12,402 nt of DNA from Kiritimatiellia bacterium (GTDB taxonomy: Bacteria > Verrucomicrobiota > Kiritimatiellia > RFP12 > UBA1067), in NCBI GenBank assembly GCA_017430155.1, contig JAFRNO010000652.1, forward strand, positions 1 through 12,402, written 5' to 3'. Made by a program: the position numbers and the translations under genes. The number at the start of each line of letters is the position of its first letter. The stretch's first letter is position 1. The notes under the pieces are model-generated. The model was not told the origin of the DNA. It did not search any database and saw only the letters and a list, made by a program, of their open reading frames with translations. This document shows positions 1 to 8,700 of the stretch, in pieces.

Positions 1-1
1 C

Positions 2-1255
2 ACCAAGATCCGCTACTACTGCCTCTCGAACGAGCTTTCGGTGGGTCCTACCTACGCCTGGTTCGCGAAGCACTGGGACAAGTACGCCGAGATCAACCGC
101 GAGATGCAGCGCGCCTTCATGCGCCACGGGCTCGACATCGGACTGCAGACGCCCGATTCGTCGGGCTACTCCCGCATGGCCGACATCGACTGGGCGATCA
201 CGAACATCAACGAGCAGACGGACACCTACTGCTGGCACTGCTACGAGCGGAACCTCCAGCCGGGCGACCCCGCGCTCTACGCAAATCTCTCCGCCGCCTT
301 GACCAATCTCGTCTGCAAGGCCCTGCGCACGGAAAAGCGCCTCTCGCTCGGCGAGTTCGGCTTCACTGGCAAGATCACGCCCTACGGACAGGGATGCATG
401 CGCGACGACGGACACGACGCCTTCCGCCATCCCGGCAGCGAGTTCTCCCGCCGCGCGGCCATCTCGCGCGCCGAGATGGGGCTTGCCGCGCTCAACGCGG
501 GCGCCGTCTCCGCCGTCTCGTGGACGATGGTCGACTACCCCGATCCTTTCCTGCGCGAGGACGGCGACACGCCGGAGGAGAAGGCCCGGTATGACGTGGC
601 GCGCTTCTCCGGGTTTGGACTTGACGTCCGCTACAACAAGAACGGCCTCTTCCGCTGGTGCGACGACGACCGCGACTATTCCTCCTATCCCGACCTCTAC
701 ACGATGGGCTATCTCGCGAAACTGTTCCGCAAGGGCGCGCGGGTGCTGCCGTGGACGACGGACGACGACACGCTCCGCGCCGGCGGCGTCACGAATCCGA
801 ACGGATCCGTCTCCTTTGCCGTGGTCAACTGGGGCGACGCGAAGAAGGTCACGCTCGCGTTTCCGCTGGCGCCGACGCGTCCGCTCCGCGTCTACGAGCA
901 CGATTCAGAACATCCGCCCATCAACGCGTTCAACGACCTGCAGCCCGCGAAGGGCACCGTGACGGCGGTGGACGGAGCCGTGACGGTTGCGGTTCCGGCG
1001 AAGTCGATGACGTTCCTCACGACCGACTACGAAGACCATGTGCCGGCCGAGGTCGCCAACGTCCGCATCGCGAATGGCGTCCTTTCCTGGGCGGCCAGCA
1101 AAGAGTCCGAACACCGCTACTACCGCGTGTACAGGGACGGCAAGCAGATCGCCTCGACGGTGGCGACCAGCCTTCCCGTGCCGGGAGCCGTCGGAGGCGA
1201 CTTGAAACGCTTCACTGTGAAGAGCGTAGACAAATGGGGCAATGCGGGGAAGTGA
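2..1255 (+). CDS. Glycoside hydrolase, clan GH-A type (partial, N-terminus off the left edge)
   Basis: The reading frame is open from base 2, so the true start lies upstream; 417 residues are visible. A Ser-Asn-Glu-Leu motif (Glu at 32-34) resembles the acid/base Asn-Glu pair at the end of strand 4 in clan GH-A (beta/alpha)8 barrels. A Leu-Gly-Glu-Phe-Gly motif (Glu at 353-355) resembles the strand-7 nucleophile. A WHCYERN stretch between them and VSWTMVDYPDPF after them are typical barrel-end aromatic segments. From about 760 the protein becomes beta-sandwich-like, and the last 70 residues (about 1040-1252) look like a fibronectin-III-type module ending in KSVDKWGNAG. The likely role is hydrolysis of a plant or host polysaccharide outside the cytoplasm. 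The exact GH family (GH5-like, GH39-like or other) cannot be assigned from this fragment, and any signal peptide is outside the window. The two-glutamate assignment is inferred from motif shape and order. Confidence 0.72.
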   Translation, partial: TKIRYYCLSNELSVGPTYAWFAKHWDKYAEINREMQRAFMRHGLDIGLQTPDSSGYSRMADIDWAITNINEQTDTYCWHCYERNLQPGDPALYANLSAALTNLVCKALRTEKRLSLGEFGFTGKITPYGQGCMRDDGHDAFRHPGSEFSRRAAISRAEMGLAALNAGAVSAVSWTMVDYPDPFLREDGDTPEEKARYDVARFSGFGLDVRYNKNGLFRWCDDDRDYSSYPDLYTMGYLAKLFRKGARVLPWTTDDDTLRAGGVTNPNGSVSFAVVNWGDAKKVTLAFPLAPTRPLRVYEHDSEHPPINAFNDLQPAKGTVTAVDGAVTVAVPAKSMTFLTTDYEDHVPAEVANVRIANGVLSWAASKESEHRYYRVYRDGKQIASTVATSLPVPGAVGGDLKRFTVKSVDKWGNAGK

Positions 1256-1355
1256 AGACCGAATCGCAGAACGCGTTGGACGGCGGGTATTCCCGCACGG
1301 GGGGAATTATGTTAAACTATTCACCCCCTTTTAAGACGATTCTGGAGAGTCAAGA
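1256..1355 (+). other. Intergenic region between the glycoside hydrolase and purB
   Basis: This 100-base gap holds a small GC hairpin (GCGGG at 1283-1287, CCCGC at 1292-1296, TATT loop) with no T-run behind it. It also has a G-run at 1299-1304 that can pair with the C-run at 1324-1328, followed by four T. The latter could be a weak terminator for the upstream gene, but its loop is about 19 bases and it overlaps the likely purB promoter, so I do not call it as one. No small gene is visible. Confidence 0.5.
1290..1318 (+). promoter_or_regulatory. Probable extended -10 promoter for purB-dnaG
   Basis: The -10 candidate is TAAACT (1313-1318), preceded by TGT (1310-1312) as an extended -10. Exactly 17 bases upstream is TTCCCG (1290-1295) as a weak -35. 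A G-run sits in the spacer, as in the two other promoters of this window. Transcription would start near 1325, leaving a leader of about 30 bases before the purB ATG. The -10 and -35 are imperfect, so this is moderate evidence. Confidence 0.5.
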
Positions 1356-2720
1356 ATGGCGACGATAGACATGTTGTGCGCGGTGTCCCCGCTGGACGGC
1401 CGCTATGGTTCGAAAGTCGACGAGCTGCGCGAGGTCTTTTCCGAGTACGGCCTCGTGAAGCGGCGCGTTGCGGTGGAGTGCGCGTGGCTCGCGGCGCTCT
1501 GTGCCCACCCCGGCCTGCCGGAGTGCCCGCCGCTCGCGGCGGACGAGGCGGCCGCGCTCGCGAAGATCGCGGACGGCTTCACCGTGGCCGACGCCCAGCG
1601 CGTGAAGGACATCGAGAAGACGACGAACCACGATGTGAAGGCCGTGGAGTACTTCATCAAGGAGAAGATCGCGGGCACGCCGCTCGCGGCGCGTGGCGAG
1701 TTCGTGCACTTCGGCTGCACGAGCGAGGACATCAACAACATGTCCCACGCCCTCATGCTGCGCGACGGCCTCAAGGCCCTCCGCGCGGCGCAGGACCAGG
1801 TCACGGACAAGGTCGCCGAGATGGCGCGCGCGTTCGCGTCCGTGCCCATGCTCGCCCATACGCACGGCCAGCCCGCCTCGCCCACCACGCTCGGGAAGGA
1901 GCTCGCCGTGGTCGCGGCGCGCCTCCGCCGCCAGCAGGAGGAGATCGACCGCATCGTGCTGCCCGCGAAGATGAACGGCGCCGTGGGCAACTTCAACGCC
2001 CACCTCTCCGCCTATCCCGACGTGGACTGGGAGGCGCTCGCGCGCGGCGTGATCGAGGGCTTCGGCCTCCGGCAGAACCGCCTCACGATCCAGATCGAGC
2101 CGCACGACGGCATGGCCGAGTTGTTCGACGCCCTCCAGCGCTGGAACACCGTGCTCCTCGACTTCGACCGTGACGTGTGGACGTACGTCTCCTTCGGCTA
2201 TTTCAAGCAGAAGACCGTGAAGGGCGAGATCGGCTCCTCCACGATGCCGCACAAGGTGAATCCCATTGACTTCGAGCACTCTGAAGGCAACCTCGGCCTC
2301 TCGAACGCCGTGTTCGGGTTCCTCGCGCGCAAGCTGCCGATCTCGCGCATGCAGCGCGACCTCACCGACTCCACCGTGCTGCGCAACATGGGCGTCGCGT
2401 TCGGCTACGCGCTCGTGGCGGCGAAGTCCACGCTCAAGGGCCTCGGCAAGCTCGAACTCAACGAGGCGCGCCTCGCGGAAGATCTCGACCACAACTGGGA
2501 GGTGCTCGCCGAGCCGATCCAGACCGTCATGCGGAAGGTCGGCATGGACCACCCGTATGAGCGGCTGAAGGAGCTCACGCGGGGACGCCGCGTGACGCCC
2601 GAGATCATGAAGCAGTTCGTCGAGGGGCTTGACCTGCCCGCCGACGACAAGGCGCGGCTCCTCGCGCTCACGCCCGCCACCTACATCGGCAAGGCCGTGG
2701 AGCTCGCCGGCCTCGTGTGA
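1356..2720 (+). CDS. purB: Adenylosuccinate lyase
   Basis: Cytoplasmic enzyme of purine synthesis. It releases fumarate from SAICAR to give AICAR and from adenylosuccinate to give AMP. At 454 residues it matches the E. coli-type PurB length (456). The fumarase/aspartase superfamily regions are present in order: GCTSEDINN (about residue 120), HTHGQPASPTTLGKE with the general acid/base His at residue 170, and the signature loop GSSTMPHKVNPIDFE with the catalytic serine pair at 294-295. These align one for one with E. coli His171 and Ser295. The ATG at 1356 is chosen because GGAG (1344-1347) lies 8 bases upstream and the protein begins like the family (ALCAVSPLDGRY-type start). The gene overlaps dnaG by one base at TGATG, so the two are probably co-transcribed and translationally coupled. 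Nothing is missing or broken. Confidence 0.97.
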   Translation: MATIDMLCAVSPLDGRYGSKVDELREVFSEYGLVKRRVAVECAWLAALCAHPGLPECPPLAADEAAALAKIADGFTVADAQRVKDIEKTTNHDVKAVEYFIKEKIAGTPLAARGEFVHFGCTSEDINNMSHALMLRDGLKALRAAQDQVTDKVAEMARAFASVPMLAHTHGQPASPTTLGKELAVVAARLRRQQEEIDRIVLPAKMNGAVGNFNAHLSAYPDVDWEALARGVIEGFGLRQNRLTIQIEPHDGMAELFDALQRWNTVLLDFDRDVWTYVSFGYFKQKTVKGEIGSSTMPHKVNPIDFEHSEGNLGLSNAVFGFLARKLPISRMQRDLTDSTVLRNMGVAFGYALVAAKSTLKGLGKLELNEARLAEDLDHNWEVLAEPIQTVMRKVGMDHPYERLKELTRGRRVTPEIMKQFVEGLDLPADDKARLLALTPATYIGKAVELAGLV

Positions 2721-4630
2721 TGGCCTTCGGCATACCAGAGTCGACGATCGAGGAGATCAAGTCGCGCACCGATCTCGCCGACCTGATCTCGTCTTATGGC
2801 ATCCAGCTGCGCCGCGCGGGCGGCGGCTACATGGCCTGCTGTCCGTTCCACCACGAGAAGACGCCGTCCTTCCACATCCACCCCGACAAGGGGTTCTACC
2901 ACTGCTTCGGCTGCGGCGAGTCGGGCGACTGCATCAAGTTCGTGCAGAAGCAGGAGGGCGTGTCGTTCATCGAGGCCGTAAAGAAGCTTGCCGCCGGATG
3001 CGGCGTGACGGTGGAGGAGAAGGAGGACCCGCAGGCCGGACAGCGCAAGCGCCTGCTGGAGCTCCATAGCCAGCTCGCCGACTTCTTCCGTCGCTGCCTT
3101 TTGCAAGCGAAGGAGGCGGAGCCGGCGCGCGCCTACCTCGCGAGCCGCGCGCTGCCGGACGCGATCGTCGCCCAGTTCAAGATCGGCTACGCGCCACTGT
3201 CCGCGGAGGCGATGCGCACGTGGGCGAAGAAGTACGGCTTCTCGGACGACGACCTCGTCGCCGCCGGCGTGCTGCTGCCGCCGAAGTTCGCGGGCGGCTC
3301 CTGGTACAACCGCTTCGGCGGACGCCTCATGTTCACGATCACGGACCGCCAGGACCGCGCGATCGCGTTTTCGGGGCGCATCCTCACGAACGACAAGAAG
3401 AAGGCGAAGTACGTCAATTCGCCCGAGACCGTCCTCTTCAAGAAGTCGAACGTGCTCTTCGCCCTTGCCCATGCCGCGCCGTGCATCGTCAAGTCCCCGC
3501 GCCGCGAGGCCATCGTGTGCGAAGGGCAGATCGACGTGATCCGCTGCCACGCCTGCGGTTTCCCCGTGGCGGTCGCCTCGCAGGGCACGGCCTTCACCGA
3601 GGAGCACGTGCGCATCCTCGGGAAGTGCGCCGACTCGGTGGCGCTCGTGTTCGACGGCGACGGCGCGGGCCAGAAGGCCGCGGTGCGTACGGGGGGCGAG
3701 TTCCTCGCGGCCGGCATGCCCGTGCGCGTGGCGTCTCTTCCGCCGGGCGAAGACCCCGATTCTTTTCTGCGCACGCAGGGCCCGGAGGCGTTCCAGGCGC
3801 GCCTTGACGCGGCGGAGTCCGTTACGTCCTTCCAGGTGCGGTCGCTTCTCGCGCACGAGACGAAGCCCTACAGCCTCCGTACGGTGACTGACGTCAGCCG
3901 CGCGGCGCTGGAGACGATCGCGAAGTGTCCGTCGGCTGTCATGCGCGCCACGCTCATCGATGAGGCCGCGTCGCTCCTCGGCGTGCCGTCCACCGCCCTG
4001 CAGGAAGACTTTCTCAAGGCCGCTGCCGCCGCGAAGCGCCGTCCGGCGCCGCTCCCGCCCGTCCAGCCCGAACCCGACCCGGAGGTCGAGAATGTTTCGG
4101 AGCCCGTGCCATTGGAGGGCGTGGACGCCGCCTCGCCGCGCGCGAATCCGCCGCCCACCACCGAGACCGCGCTCTGCGAGTTCCTGATGGAGCACGAGCG
4201 CGACGCCGCGCGGCCGTCGCTTGAGCTGCTTCTGGCGGACTACATGCCGGATGCCGTGCTCGCGCACCCGTTCACGCGCGCGTTCGTGGGTGCCTGGCGC
4301 GCCGGGGAGGCATCCGGCGTGGATGCGATCACGGCCCTGCGCAGTGACCTGTCGCCTGAGATGTGCGTGTGGCTCGACCATATCCTCCTGAACGAGGAGA
4401 AATCCGTCTCCAGCGAACTCTCTCCCGAGAAGATCCTCCAGGGATTCCTGCGGAAACTGTGGATGGAGGCTGTGCGCCGCCGCCAGGGCGAACTGCCGGC
4501 GGAGTCGACGCCCGAGAACGACGCGGCGCGCCTCCGCTATTCGACGCTCATTCGCCAGCTGCAGCGTGGTGTGTGGGACCGCGCCCGCGCCCTCATGTGC
4601 CCCGCCACGCTAGCAGCCCCTGAGAGCTGA
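2720..4630 (+). CDS. dnaG: DNA primase DnaG
   Basis: Synthesises RNA primers for chromosome replication at the fork with the DnaB helicase. The N-terminal CHC2 zinc finger is intact: Cys41, His44, Cys62, Cys65 (CPFH ... CFGC). The central RNA-polymerase and Toprim domains follow, with the metal-binding acids at Glu268 (CEGQID) and Asp312/Asp314 (FDGDGAG). Most DnaG proteins have EGYMD or EGYFD here; Gln in place of Tyr is a lineage-type variant I associate with chlamydial and related bacteria. A Pro/Glu-rich linker (about residues 437-480) leads to a divergent C-terminal helicase-binding region. At 636 residues it is slightly longer than the usual 580-600. I chose ATG 2720, which overlaps the purB stop as TGATG; GTG 2717 directly before it is possible but less likely. 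No clear terminator follows: an AT stretch at 4631-4645 has no stem in front. Confidence 0.96.
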   Translation: MAFGIPESTIEEIKSRTDLADLISSYGIQLRRAGGGYMACCPFHHEKTPSFHIHPDKGFYHCFGCGESGDCIKFVQKQEGVSFIEAVKKLAAGCGVTVEEKEDPQAGQRKRLLELHSQLADFFRRCLLQAKEAEPARAYLASRALPDAIVAQFKIGYAPLSAEAMRTWAKKYGFSDDDLVAAGVLLPPKFAGGSWYNRFGGRLMFTITDRQDRAIAFSGRILTNDKKKAKYVNSPETVLFKKSNVLFALAHAAPCIVKSPRREAIVCEGQIDVIRCHACGFPVAVASQGTAFTEEHVRILGKCADSVALVFDGDGAGQKAAVRTGGEFLAAGMPVRVASLPPGEDPDSFLRTQGPEAFQARLDAAESVTSFQVRSLLAHETKPYSLRTVTDVSRAALETIAKCPSAVMRATLIDEAASLLGVPSTALQEDFLKAAAAAKRRPAPLPPVQPEPDPEVENVSEPVPLEGVDAASPRANPPPTTETALCEFLMEHERDAARPSLELLLADYMPDAVLAHPFTRAFVGAWRAGEASGVDAITALRSDLSPEMCVWLDHILLNEEKSVSSELSPEKILQGFLRKLWMEAVRRRQGELPAESTPENDAARLRYSTLIRQLQRGVWDRARALMCPATLAAPES

Positions 4631-4650
4631 ATTTTTTTCAATTTTCCCCC

Positions 4651-4679
4651 TTGCGCGGGGAACGGGGGTCTGATATACT
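4651..4679 (+). promoter_or_regulatory. Promoter of the tRNA operon
   Basis: TTGCGC (4651-4656) and TATACT (4674-4679) are separated by exactly 17 bases, with TGA directly before the -10 (4671-4673) forming an extended -10. Predicted start is near 4686, about 19 bases before the mature tRNA-Gly. The same TTGCGC -35 recurs in front of the gene at 5101. Confidence 0.75.
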
Positions 4680-4704
4680 ATTCGGCGTTTTCACGACACC
4701 AAGT

Positions 4705-4780
4705 GCGAGCTTAACTCAGTTGGTAGAGTGCCACCTTGCCAAGGTGGTTGTCGAGGGTTCGAGTCCCTTAGCTCGCTCCA
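4705..4780 (+). tRNA. tRNA-Gly (anticodon GCC)
   Basis: A complete cloverleaf can be drawn: acceptor GCGAGCT/AGCTCGC, D-stem ACTC/GAGT, anticodon stem CCACC/GGTGG with loop TTGCCAA (anticodon GCC at 4738-4740), T-loop TTCGAGT. The discriminator base is U, as expected for glycine, and the CCA end is encoded (4778-4780). It is the first tRNA of a three-gene operon. Confidence 0.97.
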
Positions 4781-4806
4781 TTCATGGAGTTGTGAAGGCG
4801 GTGAAT

Positions 4807-4882
4807 GGGAGCATAGCTCAGCTGGTAGAGCAAGTGACTCTTAATCACTGGGTCGTGGGTTCGAATCCCTCTGCTCCTACCA
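4807..4882 (+). tRNA. tRNA-Lys (anticodon CTT)
   Basis: Acceptor GGGAGCA/TGCTCCT (one G-U pair at the first position), D-stem GCTC/GAGC, anticodon stem AGTGA/TCACT with loop CTCTTAA (CTT at 4840-4842), T-loop TTCGAAT, discriminator A and encoded CCA (4880-4882). The T-stem GTGGG/CCCTC contains a U-U mismatch at its second pair, a small irregularity. It follows tRNA-Gly after a 26-base spacer. Confidence 0.96.
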
Positions 4883-4897
4883 TTCATAAGCGGTTGC

Positions 4898-4973
<76 letters not shown>

Positions 4974-4983
4974 ATTCCAATCT

Positions 4984-5015
4984 AACTCGGAGAGAACTCC
5001 GGTTTTTTGTTTTTT
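4984..5015 (+). terminator. Rho-independent terminator of the tRNA operon
   Basis: The stem AACTCGGAG (4984-4992) pairs with CTCCGGTT (4997-5004) with one bulged T (4987) and an AGAA loop. The 3' arm runs straight into a T-rich tract (5003-5015, interrupted by a single G). It starts 11 bases after the tRNA-Phe CCA end. Confidence 0.88.
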
Positions 5016-5064
5016 ATCGATTAGCGTATAAAGCTCCCTTTGATCTGATCGCTTTGCGCCACAT

Positions 5065-5094
5065 TTGCGCGCTTGGGAGGGGTCATGGTATAAT
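5065..5094 (+). promoter_or_regulatory. Strong promoter for the small EF-hand protein and the RHS gene
   Basis: TTGCGC (5065-5070) and a perfect TATAAT (5089-5094) are separated by 18 bases, with TGG (5086-5088) before the -10 as a TGn extension. The start of transcription predicted 7 bases after the -10 is 5101, which is the A of an in-frame ATG. The mRNA may therefore be leaderless. The GGGAGGGG at 5075-5082 lies in the spacer, upstream of any transcript from this promoter, and would not act as a ribosome binding site. Confidence 0.72.
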
Positions 5095-5100
5095 ATGGGC

Positions 5101-5709
5101 ATGAACACGCTTGTAAAAGGGTATGGAAACGCCAGGCTGTGGGCGGCAATGGCCGTCCTGCTGTCGTTCACCGTGTTGGGACTCCGCATCGAGGTGCCGC
5201 CGGGGGCGGTGCCGGAGCATGCCGACACGGAGGTGTCGACCAACATGCCGTTCAGCGTGGACGGCGAGCGCACGCGCGAGATCAAGATGCGCTTCGCGCT
5301 CGACGGGTGCGCGTCGAACTGCATCCAGGTCGCGTTCGGCAGGGATGCGGACGGCGACGGCGTCCTCGGCGCGGACGAGTCCGAGACCCTGTACGGCTGG
5401 CGGAACGGGCGCTACTTCGCGGAGAGCGTCGCCGACGGCCTCCGCGTGGAGGAGCCCGACCCCGGCAGCGCCGCCTCGTGCGTGCTGACGGTGAACCTCC
5501 TCCTGAAGAAGGGCGAAGGGCTGTCCAGGTTCGCCGCCACGAACGGCGTGGGCGTGGCCGTCTTCACGAATCTCAGCGCCACCGCCCAGAGCTGGCTGTA
5601 CAAGCCCGACTGGAACATGATGCGCGTCACCCGCCGAGGACCCGGCGTCCCGGCCGAATGGTTCACCTGCGACCTCAGTTCGTATTACCTCTACATCCTG
5701 ATGAGGTGA
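5101..5709 (+). CDS. Small exported or membrane-anchored protein with an EF-hand-type Ca2+ loop, RHS partner
   Basis: I do not recognise a named family. The 202-residue product begins with a basic stretch and a hydrophobic segment (about residues 13-28, LWAAMAVLLSFTVLGL), so it is probably a signal sequence or membrane anchor; no clear cleavage site is visible. Residues 82-93 (DADGDGVLGADE) match a 12-residue EF-hand or dockerin loop at positions 1, 3, 5, 6, 8 and 12. The rest looks beta-rich, with a C-terminal WFTCDLSSYYLYILMR. ATG 5101 is chosen because the promoter's TATAAT ends at 5094; ATG 5095 is also in frame and only two codons longer. A TTG at 5065 would sit inside the -35 element and is unlikely. 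The stop at 5707-5709 overlaps the ribosome binding site of the giant gene, which suggests a dedicated partner or chaperone for the RHS protein. That role is inferred from position. Confidence 0.85.
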   Translation: MNTLVKGYGNARLWAAMAVLLSFTVLGLRIEVPPGAVPEHADTEVSTNMPFSVDGERTREIKMRFALDGCASNCIQVAFGRDADGDGVLGADESETLYGWRNGRYFAESVADGLRVEEPDPGSAASCVLTVNLLLKKGEGLSRFAATNGVGVAVFTNLSATAQSWLYKPDWNMMRVTRRGPGVPAEWFTCDLSSYYLYILMR

Positions 5710-5713
5710 CGCC

Positions 5714-8700
5714 ATGATTTCGAGACTCTGGACAGCTTTTCTCCTCTCCCTCGCGTGTGCGTCGACCATCGCGTGGCTTGTCGCTCTCATGCACGAGAAG
5801 GACGTCCGCCCCGTGCGAGACCTCGTGGCGTTCTTCAAGAAGCAGTCGAAGGCCGGGCGCGTCATCCTCGGCACGTTCTTCATCGCCATGTGGATGTTCG
5901 CCAGCGTCAAGCCGGGCGACGGCGGCGGCAACGGCGGAGGCAATGGCGGCGGCACGAATAGCGTACAGAATGTTGCCAATGTGGGAGTGTTGCCAATTAC
6001 CAGTACCAATGCCCAATTGGAGGGAAGTGTTCAATTGGAAAATGGCAACATTGGGACCGGCAACAATTCCACAATGGCAACATTGAACGGCGATCCCTCG
6101 TCCGTCACGGACGAGTGGTCGGACTTCACGCCCATCACCTCGACGAACACCACGCGGGCGCTGGAAGGCGACGATTTCCGCCGTGGCTTCGTCCTGGCGC
6201 GCGTCGGCACGGGGGAGGCGTTCACCTTCGCAGCCCCCTCCGGAGCGAACGTGTGCGCCGACTGGCGCGCGTTTGGCGCGGCGGAGGACTGGATATACCT
6301 TGCCTTCGAGGATTGGGCGTTCCGGCTTGGCACGAACGAGGTGGACAGGCTGCGTGTGTTCTCCTTCGGCAAGGTCGATCCGCTCGTCAGAGACGCCGAA
6401 GGACACATTGCGACGAACTGCTGGTTCGCGCCCTTTGTCGCCTCGCTCGGCATCGTGCCGCAAGCCAACTGGCCGCTCGTCGCCGGCAACGAGAATGCCG
6501 CGCCGGAAGACCTCGCGCCCAGCCAGTTCTGGCATTTCGTCACGCCCTCAAACACGCTCCAGCTCACATGGCAGAACGTGCTTCTCGACCGACTTACGAA
6601 CACGCCCGTCAGCGTCCAGATGGAAGTCTGGCCGTCCGGCCGCTTCACCTACCGCTACGACCTCTCCCGCCTCGACGTCGATGAAGTGACGAACGTCCTC
6701 GTGGGTGCATGTCTCGGCGGTCTCGAATGGGCGACGAACTCCATCCCGACCAACCTCACCTCGCTTGCGTTCTACCCGCTTTCGCCGGAGGACGCCGCGA
6801 ACGGGGACCGGGACGGCGACGGGCTGTCCCTCCTCGACGAGCTGTTCGCGTTCGGAACCGATCCCGACCTTCCGGACTCCTCGGGCGACGGCATTTCCGA
6901 CGGCGAGGCCGTGTCCCTGGGACTCGATCCGCTCCTGCGGCACGTCTCCGACGCGGACATCCTCGCGCGCGTGGCCTCGTCCGCCACGAACGAGGCGTTC
7001 CTCGCCGGGAACGTCGTCTCGACGAACGTGCTCGCCGCGTGGGCGCTCCTCGACGGATTCGCCGCCGACTGGCCGCCGGGGACGACGAACGTCCTGTGGG
7101 AGCGGTCGTTCGACGTCGAGCGCACGAGCGCGTGGCAGCAGTACTTCGTCTCGGCCTCGCCGTCCAACGCCGCGCCGTGGTGCCTTGACGGCCTGCTGCT
7201 CGAGTGGGCCGTGGACGGCGAGACGCGCGGCTCGCTCGCCGTCTCGCCCGCCGGCGACAGCTGGCGCGTGCCGCTCGCGCCGGACGACTTCCCGACCAAG
7301 ATCACCCTGCGCCTCCGCGCGACGGGCGCGGGCGGGGTGCGCTGCCCGACGCCGCTCCACCTCGCCGCCTACGCGCCGGACTTCCGCGTCGACGGCGGGC
7401 AGGTGGTCACGGGGCAGAGCGGGAAGAGGTTCTTCGTGTTCACGGAAGGCTCGGACTCGGAGATGCTCCTCGTGGTCGACCACGCGCGTCGCCCGCACCG
7501 CGCGCCGCCCGGTGCCGACGAATGCGACATGGCGCAACTTTCGGATTTCGAGATGCAGACCGGTGGCCTCTCGTTTGACGGCAACGCATCCGGCGGCGTC
7601 GTCGCCGCGTGGCGTCCCGGAATCTACGGACTGCCCGACGTCCCGCTTGGCATCGCCGGAACGACGGGCGTCTCGCCCGGCGGAAACCGCCGCGTCCGGG
7701 GCGGCGGGGGCGGATCGGTCGTCGTCCTCGACCCGTCGGCGGGATGGGCGTGCAGCGGGCATGGGTGCGGCTACGACGGCCTCGGCTACGACTGGGGCGA
7801 CGACGGCTACTACGAGGAGGAGTACTATCCGCTCGACTCGAAGTGCCTGCGCAAGAAGTGGTACCACGACTGGGGCGGGGGCTGGTCGCACGACGGCTGC
7901 GAGTTCTGGGTGTCGAGCGGCGTGGGGGACGACGACGGCTACGTGACCACCTCGGCGGACGGCGGTTCGGGAAAGGTGTACGTCGACGGCGTGGAGGTCT
8001 GGTCGGGATCGGCCGAACACACGTACGACGACTACGGCTGCGGCGGCGGCTACCACGAGGACTATCTCGGCGACGGATGCGACAGCTGCGACGACGACGA
8101 CAGCGACTGCGCGGACGGCAACTGCGACTCCCTGGAGGGGGCCTCGCTCGCTTCGCTGAAGTTCCGCATCCCGCTCGGCGCGCCCGTGAAGGGGCAGGTC
8201 GCCGGGTTCGTGTGGTTCTCGACGGACGTGCCGACCAACATCTCGAAGTCCACGTTCCAGCTCCTCGCGCACCCCGACGCCTCCGTCACCGACGCGACCG
8301 AAAACGGCACGCGGCGGATCGCGTGCAGCGACTCGCGCGGCCGCGACCTCCGCATCGCGGACATCGAGAATGGCGTGCGGGTGACGATCTACGACACCGC
8401 CGCGCAGACGCTGGAGCACACGTGGGAGATCGTGAACGTCGACGGCAGCGCGTCACATGTCCGCCTCACGAAGATCAGCCGGCTGGACAACGTCATGTCG
8501 GACGAGACCTTCTCCTACATCGACGGCGACTGGGTGCGGTTCGACAACGTCTCGCAGGTCGGGACGCGCCTGACGGTTTCCGGCGACTTCTCCGCCTGGG
8601 GCGACGGCGTCGTGACCGAGACCCGCACCACGTACGACCTGGCGGGCGGTACGCTCGGGACGGACAGCACGGAGAAGCGCCGCGTCGGCGAGTGCGACAA

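Noticed and set aside
4631..4662. Terminator behind dnaG
   Set aside because: The T-rich stretch at 4632-4645 has no stem directly in front, and the C-run/G-run pair (4646-4650 with 4657-4660) is followed by G, not T. It overlaps the tRNA promoter.
5065..5100. TTG start at 5065 for the small EF-hand protein
   Set aside because: It overlaps the TTGCGC -35 element, and the added residues carry no signal-like feature.
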